From NCBI GenBank assembly GCA_907165065.1, contig OU015528.1, positions 24,200,015-24,264,014 on the forward strand: 64,000 nucleotides of DNA. Direction: 5' to 3'. Of this stretch, positions 22,791 through 36,530 are shown piece by piece. Source of the stretch: Caprimulgus europaeus. Its lineage: Eukaryota > Chordata > Aves > Caprimulgiformes > Caprimulgidae. The position numbers and the translations under genes were made by a program. Position 1 is the first letter of the stretch. Each line of letters begins with the position of its first letter. The notes beneath the pieces are model-generated. The model ran no database searches, was not told the origin of the DNA, and saw only the letters and a program-made list of their open reading frames with translations.

Positions 22791-25700
22791 TTTGTCTACA
22801 TCAGATGGAATTTCAGCAATGGAACTTTAAAGATATATGACATAATTGCTACACCCTTTCAAAGTCAGAAGTCACCATTACCACTTATTGTTTACAAGAT
22901 GCATTATGATGTTTATAATTTGTTTTATAGCACGGAAGTGGAGTTTCTGAAAAGCTCTTATTATGTAGATGTGGTTGTGACATCTGTTTTCTAGCAGCTT
23001 CTAAAAGATCCAGTCATGCATTGGAAGCCTGTTGTGCTAACAGCTGAGCATACAGAGAATGCTAAGATTACATTTGGGTTTTATAACTAGATTGTAAATT
23101 CTCTAAAGGAGAAACAATGAGGAGATTGAGGCAGATGTGTATGGTGAAACAATCAGTGGAGTGGGTGGCAGTCTGCATGCAGACGGCTGCACACTGGGTC
23201 ATGTTTAACATACCATAGTACAGGGAACTGCTTTGTAAATGTATGTGGAGAGCAGTTCCCAAGTGAGAAGGGGAGCCTGGAGGTGTACCTAAGTAATTGT
23301 TTGCTCACTTGTTAAATTTTTAATTAAGTCTGACCAGATTCAGTCACAAGGGACAGGGTCAACATTTTGATTGTAAATTGGAGAGAAATATGTCAGGGAT
23401 AAAGTATAAAAGACACCTAAAATGAAGGCAAAAAATTTAATGTGACAGAAACTGAAAGCAAAGAAAAGAGTTAACGACAAGTTTTAGTGTCTTGACTGTA
23501 ACTTAATGCCTTGGTGTAGGCAGAATCTACAATAATATTTCTGTTTATTTCATAAATAGAATTTAAATTGATTTGAACTTGACCTGTCCCCTCTGCCAAT
23601 ATGGAGCAGAACAATCTAGCCTGCTACTCTCTAGCCTCTTAGCTCAGATTTTCCCTGGTAGTGTTTGTATTGTCTTTTCAAGGCTACCTTAGTGGGATGT
23701 AAAAAAAAAAAAAGAAGTAGTGTATAAACAGAAATTTGGACTAGGGAAGAAGTTAGAAATAAAAATTTAAAATTATAGTTCACTTAAAACCTAGATCCAT
23801 AGCATAATGCCATTTAGGGTTTCGGTAATTAATAGTGTATATCTGAAGGCAAAAAGGAAATACCCAGTGAACATATTTTTTGTTATGTGTTGGTTTATAT
23901 GTTTGCTTTAAGGGACAAATTAGTGGCATTCTCAGAACAGTAACTTTGATGTTTGAAGAAGTAGGGCAACTGTAATGAGAGAAGTGTAGTCTTGCCACAT
24001 AAAGGGAAGTATATTGTCAGCAAGCAAAAGATAATAGTGTCCTGTACACCCAGAAGGCCTGCTGTGATGTTTGCGTCTGCATAAGATCCCATTCACCCTC
24101 AGAACAATCTATTTTTAAACTGGTGCTGAGTTTGACCTTAGTAGAGTTGCTGTTGGAAGATAATTAAATGCGTGAGCATGCACAGTGTGTTCCTCAGTCC
24201 TATAGGACACTGACAGTAGTATTTTTTCTACTGCAGATTTGTATTAGTTTGCACTTTCCTTGAGTTCAAAGGTATATCTGTTTAACATTAAAGGGAAAAA
24301 CTTAATTACAAATTATATTCTGTATCCTTCATTGATAATAGCTTAGCTGAATCCACGAGACAGAATTAGAGACTTAGCTTCATTGTTCTAAACAGCTTAT
24401 GATGAGATGGTTTCAGAACTCTGATTAAAATAGGAATAGCTTCCATAGAACGTGAAATGCTGACTTTGTTGTTAACTACATTTTCCTCACCACGAGCTGT
24501 GATTTCTTTGTAAAACTTGTGAAGGATATAGGTTGTTCTAGGTCAATACAACCACTATTTCACAGGAACAGCATGTACACCTTTGAGAATTGAAGGGGGC
24601 TGTGGGTATAGTTGACATATATTTATTGTAACATTTTTAATGTACGTGCTATACAATGTGCATATTTAATATACATGTTTCCTTGCAAAGCCAGGAAAGT
24701 CTAAGAACAGTAATCTTTCATGAGCCTCTTATGATCTTCTAAGATAATATTTGACCTTTACGTTATCCCATGTTATCCAGACTGTAATACTGAATGTTAG
24801 CTAGATTTTAAAAAATAATTTGAATTAACACTTTTCACCCTTAGTGTGTGAAACCTTGTGTTTTCCTGTGGTCAGACAGTGCTTTTTGTGCAGCAGCAGG
24901 ACTGCAGTACTAATGTTTAATTGAGAGAGAGGGGACCTCATTCTGTGTGTTTTAAAATTGACAGTGATGAGAAAGTGTGATGTTAGCATGAATCTTTACT
25001 GGCAGAAATTTATGATGTAAAAATGTGTTAGCTAACTTTAAGTTAAACCTGATTTAGCAAAATAAAGGGCCTCTGAATATCTGAACCGAAATTTAGCAAA
25101 AAAGTGCATCCTAATATTTGAAACTTTGTTTGGGTGCTTCTTAGTTTTGATGACTGAAATAGCTGAGTGCATTCATATAGAATTTTTCCTCCTCTTTATT
25201 TCCCCTTTCATCTGTCTTTTTTGAGCCATTATATTAGTGGTCATCTTTAATAGAGTTTGAGTAGCTGGCCTTCCAGTTCTTCTGATAAATTCTCATTTGT
25301 AATTCTGTGGCCATTACTGATGTTGAAGAGATTACAGAATTTGTGAATGCAGGAAGTGAGTTGAGGTTTATGTAATTATTTAGACAGTGTGATAGTTGAT
25401 TCTGTGTTGTATTACTTTAAAACTGGAGGACTGTGGTTTGCAGCTCAGTAGCTATTGTCTCCCACTTTTCTAAAATCTGCCACCATTATTCCAGCTGTGT
25501 AATTCTAGTTTCCACTCTTCTCCTTTATAACACTTAACCAGGTTTTTGTGTGTATACATTTTTATGTATGTTTTAATCAGCTTTTAGCTGTGGTTAGGGA
25601 TCAGGTGTAACATATCTGACTAGTCTGTATGTGAATGAATTGACACATTTGAAAATATTAAGAGCTGCAAAGACTCAAACAGTAGTGTTTAGGGTTTCAG

Positions 25701-27407
25701 CGGTGTTATAACTATATGCAAGGCAACTCAGCAGAGTTTTTCAGTTCACAAGATTTGCTAACGCAGCAGCAGTTAACTGCCAAGGGAAGGTTAAATTTGA
25801 AGGGACTATTCATGTCCTGGTTTGTAAAAGCCCTTCTGGTTATTCTAGAAACTTCTGCTAGCAACTCCCTTTAGCTCTACTGTGTGGCTTGTTTCGGTTC
25901 CTTTGTGCAGCTGTATACTGTTTGCTAAAGCTCATAAGGTGTTACATCTCAGCAACAAGTACATTCTCTAGATGGTAGTGGCAGGGCTAGCAAACATGTC
26001 AGCCCCTGGTGACCAGACAATGTGTACAGAGCATTTGGTCTTACTAGCATGAAGTAAGAAGAAAATTATCCCTATCCTGGCAAAAACCACGACAGTAGAC
26101 TATTATGAAAAGCTGATATTCAAAATGATCTCTTAACTTAGGGAGAAAAGTAGCTACACTAGGAATTTGTGAACTGTCATAGCAACATTATTAATGGATG
26201 AAAATTGGTGAGATTATAATAAAAAAAAATCTATGATATACATACTGGCAAATAAGAGACTTGTATAATGATTTAATAATGCTTATTACAGGTATGTAAT
26301 ATTTTTAGACTAATTTCAGATTATGTAATATAGTATTTTGGGAAATACTAATTATGGACACACAGAGGTCATGCTTTGAAACAGTTGGAATGCAGTAGCA
26401 GAATAACTGCAGCATGTCACTTGTACTCATTGCAAAAATTCTTAACTATGTATGCTCTTTATGAAAGTCAATCATTTTCTCCTTTCCCTGGATGACTTGG
26501 AACAAAGACAATGGTTGGTACTGCTGAGAACCCAGACTGTGAAAAGATTTGGAATCCCTGTTGTTGTAATTCCTCAGAGTGTATGAGGTTCATATTGCCT
26601 ATGAGGAGAGAGACTGTAATCCCCTTCTTGCTCTTCCAGCCCATAGCCCAGAAGATTACCCTCAACTTTTTCTCCTTGGGGTCCAAATCCAATATATATT
26701 TTAAACCAGTTCAGAAAATCAGAAGACTCAAAAAAATAATAAAAGGGAAAATATTAAATGTATTTATATTACAGTTTACAAAAAAAAAATCAAGGATTAA
26801 AAAAATGGTATTTACACTCTTTTAATGTGTTGATTTATAGATGTGTTCATGGTTCATGTTGTATATGAAATTTTTAGATGCTAGAATGACATGGTGTTGT
26901 ACTTGGAAATAAAATCCCTGTTCATTAGATTGTGCAGGGGGCACATGCAACAGCTGAAGGTTGTCCTCATAGAATTGTAAGCTTCTAGTCAGATAGGGGA
27001 ATTATTCAGTGTCTTAGTGATGAATAGGAAATATATGTGAAGGTTTCTTCAAATTAGGGCTTGTTTAAAAAAACAATCATTCTGACTTGTGTATTTACAG
27101 GGAAATGAAATCTCTTTCTAAAGCCGTTTTCTGGCTGTCTTGCATTGTTATATTCAGGAGGATACTAATAAGATGAAGGGAATTTGTAGCACTGCAACCA
27201 ATGTGATTATGAGTTTTATACAGAGAGATGCTAAAGAAACACATATTTAGGTTTGTCTTCCGTTAATGGCTTTTGGTGTTTAGATTGCATCTGTATCCGA
27301 GGTCCTACCTAAGCCACAGATGTGCTATTGGACAATGAACTGCTTTTCAACCCCTACTCCATTTGAGTGTGTTAATCTTAGGAAGTCAATCATGCCTCTT
27401 TCAACAA

Positions 27408-27524
27408 GTCCTAATAAACATATACAGAAAGTCATACATATACATACAGACATACTTTATATGTATATGTTTATTAGGACATATACATATATGTATATGT
27501 CCTAATAAACATATACATATAAAG
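27408..27524. repeat. Palindrome cluster with a perfect 70-bp inverted repeat
   Basis: Bases 27455-27524 equal their own reverse complement, with two 35-bp arms and no spacer, centred between 27489 and 27490. A 19-bp word, GTCCTAATAAACATATACA, occurs at 27408-27426 and 27499-27517, and inverted at 27462-27480. So two direct copies and one inverted copy lie within 110 bp. The sequence is AT-rich and could form a hairpin or cruciform. No gene or terminal-repeat transposon was recognised here. Confidence 0.93.
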
Positions 27525-28218
27525 AAAACAAGCTGAGAACAGGCCTGTGATGGAGAAAAAAGCTATATGATGGACACCTCGTGAGATTGCTCCGTTTTGT
27601 TGATCCTAGCTGCATTTTGGTGGAGTCTTTACTCAGTAGAGTTTCTAGAGAGGGAGTTAGGACATCTTCATTTTACTTCTGATTTGGTTTTGTTTTGTTT
27701 TATTTTATCATTGCAGACTTCCTTAAACAAATAAGTTACATTACTACTTTACATTTCAGTGCTTGCAACAGACTAGTTAATCTGTTAAAGTTCCTCTCTT
27801 CACAGCATCTTTTGCCTTGTTGTTTGCTTTTTCTGTTTTTTGTTGTTTTTTTCTCCCCATTTGAAGAGTCTCTAACAAAGCCTTGAGAATGAAACCTCTA
27901 GACAATTATTTTATTTTTATTTGTATTTTGTCATGCCTAAGGATGCTGATTTTGGACAAGAGCATTATTGTTCAAGAATCTCCACTTAGATTTTTTTAGA
28001 GGTTTTTTTATTGCCTCAAGGGAGGTTTCTGCATTAAACTTACTCCAATTATCTCTATTGTTTTAATAGTTAGATATCATAAATCAAGCCTACTCACCAG
28101 AATTTCTCTGTAGTCAGTGAAGAAAAATGAGCACTTCCAGAAATGAGTTTTTATCAGTTATCCTTGGACTTTTTATTTTAAATGATAGGCCAAATAAATG
28201 CCATGGATTTTCATTTAG

Positions 28219-28242
28219 ATTAAAAACATATATGTTTTTAAT
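28219..28242. repeat. 24-bp perfect palindrome
   Basis: The two halves around the centre ACATA|TATGT are exact reverse complements out to 12 bp each side. In such AT-rich sequence this may be chance. Confidence 0.85.
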
Positions 28243-30870
28243 ATATATTTTTTAACATATATGAATTTTCCACTACTGTCCCTAAACTATGTCACCAAAT
28301 AGTAATGACATTATTTGAACTTATTTCACCATTCAATTTTAGGGGTTATTTACATGGAATTTGCTTATGCTCAGAAAAAATATTTTCCATGTTATATCTT
28401 AAATTTCAAGGTGACATCTCTTCACTGCACATATCTTAGAGCCTCCCATTGTGAGATTGTAATAGCTGACTGGTCTTCTATGTTACAGTCAAATTTTCAT
28501 CCTGTTGTGATAAAGCATCTGTTAGTGAGTTATACTTGTAGGTAATTAACTAATATTGAGGATCTTCCTTACTGTTCTTATATTTATATCAGTATTTTCT
28601 TTATTTTCTTTTTTTCCTTCCTTCTTCTCTGTCTCTTAAACCACACAGAAGAAAAACGGTCATAATGTAATGAATGACCCCTGGGACCACAGATGCCAAC
28701 AAAATGAAGCCTGAGAATTTTAAATTGGCTATCTGCTGTTATCCTAACAGAGCCCATTGAACTCACACAAGAGAGCATATCTTACTAAGTAGCGAAACTG
28801 TGACGTTTCATGGTTTCTTTGTAAACATGACAAAATTTATGGATGGCATTAATGACACTAAGTTGACAGAATTAAAACCACTGTTTATGGATAGAGTTCA
28901 GTAACTTGATTTAATTATATTCTCACCACATTGGTCTAAGAGGGTTTTCAAGCAGTATTTTATGACAAGGGTTTAGAAGAGAATGCTGAAGTTCTCACAC
29001 AGGTGATGAACTGAAAGAATATTTTCATTTAAATACATATATATTTAACCAAATACTTATTGTTTAGACTCTTGCACTTTGAAACAGCATACAGTATTTT
29101 GTACAGGGGCTTTGGCCACTGTACAATCCCAAACTCTATCTTTGAATAGTAGTATACTGCATTAACTCTGGGTGTGTTGGTATAACAGAGAGGGATTCTG
29201 CTGTACTCTAATAGACACATTAGAAGTGGGACATCAAAATCCAGGCTTCATTGATGGTATTGACTATAGTAGGAACTTCAGACCCTTAGTTCATTTACTG
29301 ATACCTACAATTAACATAGTGTATGGAGCAGTTTCAGAAGTGAGTGAGGTTATGAGGATAATCAATTATCTCTGAATCTGTCAGGGCACGTAATGGCTTT
29401 TAATTTATTCTTATTTCCCAGTTTCTTCCTGGTCCTTTCCTTTCTCAGGCTACCTGTCCCATTAATAACCAAGCTGGTTGTAAATCTACTAAGCACTGTA
29501 TTATAAATCTTTCCTATTTGATAAGCTTTACTGAAAATAACAGGCAATAATAATAATAATCCCTATAGGGTAGGCTATTGGAAGTTACCATATAGACCTG
29601 TGAAGTGAGCATAAGGAATGATAAATTGAATGCCAGCTGATGCAAGAAAGTTGAAAAATCTTCATTAAATTACTGATATTGTGGAGATACCAGTGTTACA
29701 TAAGGCTTGTGTTGCATTAAATATGGTAAAGTACACAGTTTTAAGATGCATGCAAAACAACCTGACAGAGATTTTACTTGAAAAAACATTACCAAGAATT
29801 GGCATTCATCATGTAGAAAAAAGTTTGTTTCATTTTATTCTTTACTAGAATAAGATTATAAGATTAAAGACAAAATTTCTAACACTTTTAAAACACAAAA
29901 TAATTTTGATTCTTGTTAAGTGTGGAAGGTTTAAAAGAATTGGTACTTTCGACTGGGAACAAATATGTGAAAGCCTAGCCCTCACTTATTGTGAGCCAAA
30001 GTAAATCTTGAAATGAAGCCCTTTGGTGAGGGCTCTGGTAGAAGGGCAGCTGGGAAATCTTTCAAAGTATAGATTTATAAATTAATTGTCTAACACAGCA
30101 ATTGGAAAAATAAGATGGACAGTCAGAAATCAGGATGTAGAGGTTATAAGTCAAATGAAATCTAAGACTACTTATTGGATATCTCTGAAAACAAAAACAT
30201 TTGCTTCAACATCTGTTTCTAAAACTGGAAAAAGTAGGTGGCAAGTGTCATGTGGTTTCCTTATCTGTAGTCAATTCCCCCTTGTAGTTCCTCAGTTTTG
30301 ACAACTGTTGAATTTGGTTATTTCCATTAATATAGTCCCTGAATCTGACCAGTATCTTTTTAAAACTAAACAAATTCAGAGACGTCTGATCCATAAACTG
30401 CTAAATGTTACCTCTCTTTACAACTTCCTGAGGCAACAAACCGCGAAAATTAACAGGTATTTTTTGTTCTTCATCCAGGGGATATCACAAATCCATGAAT
30501 CTGAGTATTAGGTTTCAAATTTGGATTTCAGATTTAGCGGCAAATTGTGCCAGTGTTGCATATCTCAGTAACTCTTTGTGTAGAACCCAGGCTGGGATGT
30601 GTGGAAGTCTGAGCACAGTCTTCAGAGCATCAGTTAGAATTGAAGAATCTCTCCAGATTCTCTTTTCTCAAACATAAGAAGTTACCCATTACTTGAAGAA
30701 TGTGTATTTCTTGCTCAAACTTCACATTCCTTTGCATAGATATTGTAGCAAAATGAGAAATTCTCAAATATGATCTCCAGCTTCTGTCTTTATGTACTGT
30801 AGGAAAATATCTATAGACCAGATATTGAATTCTGACATTAACATTGTGTCTTCCATTATCATCAGCTCCA

Positions 30871-30908
30871 AGCTACATAGTTTGTATCTAGCTACATGGC
30901 TTGTATCT
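30871..30908. repeat. 19-bp tandem duplication
   Basis: Two adjacent copies, 30871-30889 and 30890-30908, both start AGCTACAT and end TTGTATCT, with two mismatches. Confidence 0.85.
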
Positions 30909-33900
30909 AGTATTAATTTTTTATCTCAGTGACGTAAAAATGTATTTGAAGAAGTAGTTCTGGAATAGGAAAATGAATGTCATGATAATTTTTCTTCATA
31001 TTCATTGTTATTTAGTGATGGTGCTCCTAGGATGAGGTATTTTTATTTGATTTTTAGTGACTTCTGCCATTTTTTATACTCTCAACTTGCATCTGTGGAG
31101 ACCATCATTATGAAATCTGTGCAAAATAAGAAAGCAGGAGAAGGGTTTTTGTACTTTCAACATTAAAACTTCACTGCTGTATTATGGTGAAAAATGTGCC
31201 TGTAGCCAGATGTATTGGTTTTATGTAGGTTTTTTTAATGATGATTTCAAATTCTACTATCAAACTTCAAAGTTGATTATGAATCAGAGAAAAAATATTT
31301 TTTCCCAAATGACAGAACAAAAAACTCTAAGAACTCCACACCTGTGCTGCTCTTTTAAGGTACCATAATACTTTTATTATAGTTTACAAAAACGTGCTGT
31401 GATGATACCTTTCAGCTGTGTGTTAAAATTAGTGGAAACAGTAATGGTTCAGGGAGAGGAACATGGTGTATTGAAGAAAATGGTAGTCTTTAAATTTAAG
31501 TAAGTCTAGATTTGTACTTTTCATCGCACAATGGTTTCCTTTTTTACAGTTACTGGTTTAACTTTAGAAATTCACAGCCTCTCAAATATTTTCCTTTTAT
31601 TGTTGAAAGAATGTCATCACAATATTGAAGGTTGCTGTACAATAGGAACAAAGATTTTGTTTTACTAAATATACCAAACTGACCAACACTGACGTACTCA
31701 CTTGATTGCTTTCTAGTTCAGTTATAAAAATAACCCAGCAAAGCTTCCTTCTGTAAAAGGATTATTCTAGGGAACATTTGCTTTACAAAGAATAAAATAT
31801 ATTCTGTGTTACTACATTTGACAGAACAGAAGGCAAATGATATTCTTATCCTGTATTTACAATGAAGTGATGCTTTTTCTCTATTACTAGAATTCAGAGA
31901 TTATTTTCTTAGAATGATATAAAACCCCCTTCCTTAAGGAACTTCATGGAACATTTTAAAAAAATATTTTCTTTTTATAGTGTTCTTCATACTAAAATAA
32001 ATAATAGAATCTCTAAGGCATGGTGGGAAGAGTTTCAACTGTAATGAAAACTGATGCAGTTTGAAGGGATCATGCAATAAAACAGGACTAATCTAAGAAA
32101 ACAGCTATAATGTTGCTGAATGTTTTTACTTTCAGGCATTTTACAGAATGCTGATGTAGTCAATAAAAGGGCACATTCATCAAAATGCATAATTTAATTT
32201 AAAAAACCAAACCAAACAACACACCAGTTTAAGCCTACAGTACTCAGATTTCACATGAAGGTGAAGAAACCCCTTAGGACATTTAAAATTTATGAAGGGT
32301 CTTGTGATTTCATTCATTATGTTGACAACATGCACAGCTTCTTTTTAAAATGATTGGACCAAAAAAGGTGAACAGACGTAGTTGTAATAGCTCTTCCCAT
32401 AGTGTGTGCTGAATTATGAGAGTTGCTTCTGGTTATACGTTACCCAGGAGGACTGTTTAATGTGCTTGGTTATATAGATCTGCAAATTTTTAGCTGTGGG
32501 CTGGTATCCATATTGAGCCATAAATTTACAGCTGATATATTGCTTTCTAGGCAGACAACTCATACTCTGATAGAATTAAGGGTGAGAATTGATTTCCTGC
32601 TAAATAAGACATTTCAGTTTAAAGTATAATAAATGGAAACTGGGGTCTCTTTATGAAACTAAATAGATATTGTAAATATTGCATATACAAAAAAAGTCTT
32701 TTACAATTACAGATTTGCATGTAGAAATGGAAAGATACCTTCTGAATGAAAACATTATCTACAATCTGTTTACCATTTAAATTTTGACTGACAGAAATAT
32801 TTATCCTAACATATCTTTGACTGCTGTAGCTACATTTCTATTCTGACAGTATTCCATACTATCAAAATAAAATTTAATTTGTTATTAGCTTGTATTGAGT
32901 ACTGAGGTGAATATTGCATGAGTGAGAGGTCTCATAATAAGTACCATAATAAAAAAATGCTTTGAGGTTAAAAAAACATTAAAAAATTAAGGGGTGGTTG
33001 CTTACCAACTATGTGATAGCAAGGGTTTTTGTGAAATTTGGATTGAAGTGGACCAAAGTGAATTACAGAGCAAAATCTTTTACAAACTGAAGCAATTTTT
33101 TTTTCTAATCAGCAGTTAATCTGCCAAGGAAGTCTGCTTAATTTCACATCCACTCTGTGAAAAGCAGCTACTGTTTTAGCATTTTCATGATACTGATATA
33201 ATGAGGAGGAAAGAAACTACCTCTGCTGGCAGAATAAAAACTTTTCTGTGTTATTTTGACTTAATTTATATTTGGAATTACGTCCTGGTTCAGAATTAAA
33301 AAAACCCCTTCAGTCTCCCCTCATCTCCTTCTCTCTTTTTTTCTCTGCTCTTTCTTTGCATTGTTTTTGCAGTGAAGAGTGCTGTGTGTAAAGTTTAATG
33401 AACTTGAATAATTTGTCATCAGAGAGAGATTTATCCTGCAGGATTTCAAGCTATATTTTTTCTTTAGAACTATTTACTATAAACTTTTTCATTTGATGTG
33501 AAGTAATGTGTATTCTTCTTGAGGATAAAGGAAACATTTTTCTGTAAATATTATTTCCCAATTGTAGTCTCATTTTGTATCAGCTTTGTTGCTGTCTAGA
33601 AGAAACATCCCATCCATCTAGTCATGTGAATTTTTCATTTAATTGGTTTGTTACTGTATACATGTGTAGCTGAAATTGAGTATTTAATCTGAGTAAAGGA
33701 AGCAGTGGCCATTTTATGATATTTTAGCTATGTGGTTAGAGCTACATGCCCATTGTTTTTCTAGCACATGCTAGAAATTATGTGCCAAAATTAGAATTTT
33801 CCATTCTTGGGGGAAGAACCTCCTTCCTAATAGCTTTTAAAATTGCTCAGGTTACCTGTGGCTGCAGAACTCTACTAAACAAATATTAAAATCGTATCAG

Positions 33901-34787
33901 AAATACCAGTGTATGTAATGAATTTTCTGAAGATAAGTAGTTAACTGCTGAAGAAAGAAATAGTGTAATTTTTTTACAGTTCACCGTGGGGGATGTAGTG
34001 TTTTACAGGAATTCAAAAGATGAGATTTGTGCCCCAGAGAAGTCGCTAATCTCACCAAAGAATTCTGTCTGGGTGATAGCCAGGTTAAATCTGCATAGAC
34101 TTGGGAATGTATGCTGAATACTTTACATATTTGAATCTGGTCCTCTCCATACTTTCCTACTGCTGTGCTGACATTTTAAGCTTTTCCAGAGAATTTTTCT
34201 TGCCATGACATCTAATTTGATATGTATGATGGATGAGCTGGCTCTGGTCCACCAAACCAATGGTAGATAGGAGGATTAATAAAGGAGGACAGACACTATG
34301 ATGCAGTACCTCAAATGTGCTTATAAATACAGCATTCAAAGGAACCTCAGCAGTAAACATAGCCCCATTATTTCTTTCATCATATAACACCTTTATATGA
34401 TAGCACTGAAGTGAAGTGTAATTATTTGATTCAGATGTCTACTACTGTTCTGTGAACCAGGATTTACAACGTCTCCAAGAATCTGAGCTTTGAGAAGAAG
34501 GGAAGATTCAACTTACCTACTTCTATGTTGGAAGGTTTGATAAACCTGAAAGAAATGCATTTCAGTTGGGAAACAATTTCAAATGTAGAAGTTCATGGTA
34601 TCAAACACTGTATACAGTAGCGTTACTCATCCACAATCTTTAATTTCTATAAGAAAAAAATCAATTATGAGAATCACCAAATCAGATAAAAAATTAACTC
34701 TCTGTTGGAAGAGAATATCCAAGTTGCTGAGATTTGTGGTGATGCTACGCTTCTGCTTTTATTAATCTTCAAAACTGTTAAGGAGTT

Positions 34788-35433
34788 CTCATTGAGCTGG
34801 CAACATGCGCTTGCAGCCCAGAAGGCCAACCATATCCTGGGCTGCATCAAAAGAAACGTGGCCAGCAGGTCGAGGGAGGTGATTCTCCCCCTGTACTCTG
34901 CTCTTGTAAGGCCCCACCTGGAGTACTGTGTCCAGTTCTGGAGCCCCCAACACAAGAGAGACATCGACCTGTTAGAACGAGTCCAGAGGAGGCCACGAGG
35001 ATGATCCGAGGGCTGGAGCTCCTCTCCTGTGAGGACAGGCTGGGAGAGTTGGGGCTATTCAGCCTGGAGAAGAGAAGGCTCAGGGGAGATCTTATAGCGG
35101 CCTTCTAGTACCTGAAAGGGCTACAGGAAAGCTGGGGAGGGACTTTTCATAAGGGCAGTTAATGACAGGACAAGGGGAAATGGCTTTAAGCTGAAAGAGG
35201 GTAGGTTTAGATGAGATATTAAAAAGAAATTCTTCACTGTGAGGGTGGTGAGACACTGGAACAGGTTGCCCAAGGAAGCGGTGTATGCCCCCTCCCTGGA
35301 AGTGTTCAAGGCCAGGTTGGATGAGGCTTTGAGCAACCTGGCATAGTGGGGGGTGTCCCTGCTGATGGCAGGGGGGTTGGAACTGGATGATCTTTAAGGT
35401 CCCTTCCAACCCAAACCATTCTATGATTCTAAG
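34788..35433 (+). mobile_element. CR1 LINE, 5'-truncated, with broken ORF2 end
   Basis: Well-preserved CR1 3' portion in the IMMP2L direction. The frame up to 35004 encodes [14 protein letters not shown] and [25 protein letters not shown], then is lost to a small deletion next to GAGGAGGCCACGAGG. Nucleotide identity to CR1 continues through GAACAGGTTGCCCAAGG to CCATTCTATGATTCTA at the tail. The element begins abruptly within the coding region. It looks one of the younger copies in the window. Confidence 0.93.
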
Positions 35434-35667
35434 TTTTGCATATTATTTTTTATTTGGCAGTATCCTTATATCTTGATATAAAACCTGTAGAATAATACAC
35501 TGTCAAGTAACAAGAGTAAACAAGAGTGAAAAGTGAAATCACATTGCTGTTAATGTAAGTTAGTAGAATCAATGAAGGTTAAAAACCAACGTCCTTTGTT
35601 GAGAAATCAGTATGATACTAAATGGTTACACAGTGCTACTGGAGTTGGCATGTTAACAGAGATATCT

Positions 35668-35691
35668 AGAACCATAGAATCATTTAGGTTG
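35668..35691 (-). mobile_element. Possible CR1 tail scrap
   Basis: AACCATAGAATCATTTAGGTTG matches the reverse complement of a CR1 3' terminus, but only about 24 bp are recognisable. Confidence 0.4.
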
Positions 35692-36117
35692 CCAATGGCT
35701 CATTTAGAACTGCCAGTGGTTTTGATTAGTTCTGTTGTAGTGCTTTGTATCCAGCATATATCTTCTGAAAATCCACCTAATCTTGGTGTTATATAAATTT
35801 CCTTCACATTTAATTTCTATCTGTTAAGCTTCCATGGGTATATCCACATTTGGTAGCACAGCCAAAGCTCCCTAGCACCTGCAGCTAGTATGCAGAAAGG
35901 CTTATTGCTCATAATCAAACCTACTCAAGATCAATGACTTAGATACTCTTCTGCTTTCTTATGGGTTCTGTTTCCTTCCTGTGCAGTCCAACTCATTAGG
36001 CTTTCTTGAAACACCTATCAAAAGTTCAGAGAATTTGAACTAGCTCTCCCGCCTTGTTTATGGATGTTTTGCTCTGAAAACAATCTGCTGTTTTTCCCCT
36101 CCCTCACAGTAACCATT

Positions 36118-36465
36118 TGTCATGGGTGGAAGTGAAAGGACTTAAGGTTGCTTAAAGAATCACCATCAAAGATATCAGGAAAAGATAGTTTTAATATGAA
36201 TTTGTAGAGAAACATGACCAAACAGAGTTCGATAGCAAGGTTCACTCTTTTACTTTTTACATGGGAAAAGCGTACAAAGAGAGCGTATGATTGTGTGTTT
36301 TGTGTAGCTTTGAGGTAGAAGCAATCTATGCAATTTGAGGTTAAAATAGTTTATTAACAGTATTATCATAAACCACCAGATTGGATTATGTTATTTTCTA
36401 GCAAACCTGATTCATCAATAATTAATTGATTCATGAAGTTTCTTAAATCAATCACCTAAACACAC

Positions 36466-36530
<65 letters not shown>

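Larger units (their letters stand above)
22791..34787 (+). other. Intron 3 segment without genes
   Basis: About 12 kb of AT-rich intron with no transposon that I recognise. It contains the palindrome cluster at 27.4-27.5 kb, a 24-bp palindrome at 28219-28242, a poly(A) run near 23701-23713 and a 19-bp tandem pair at 30871. Open frames are short and unlike known proteins. Confidence 0.6.
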
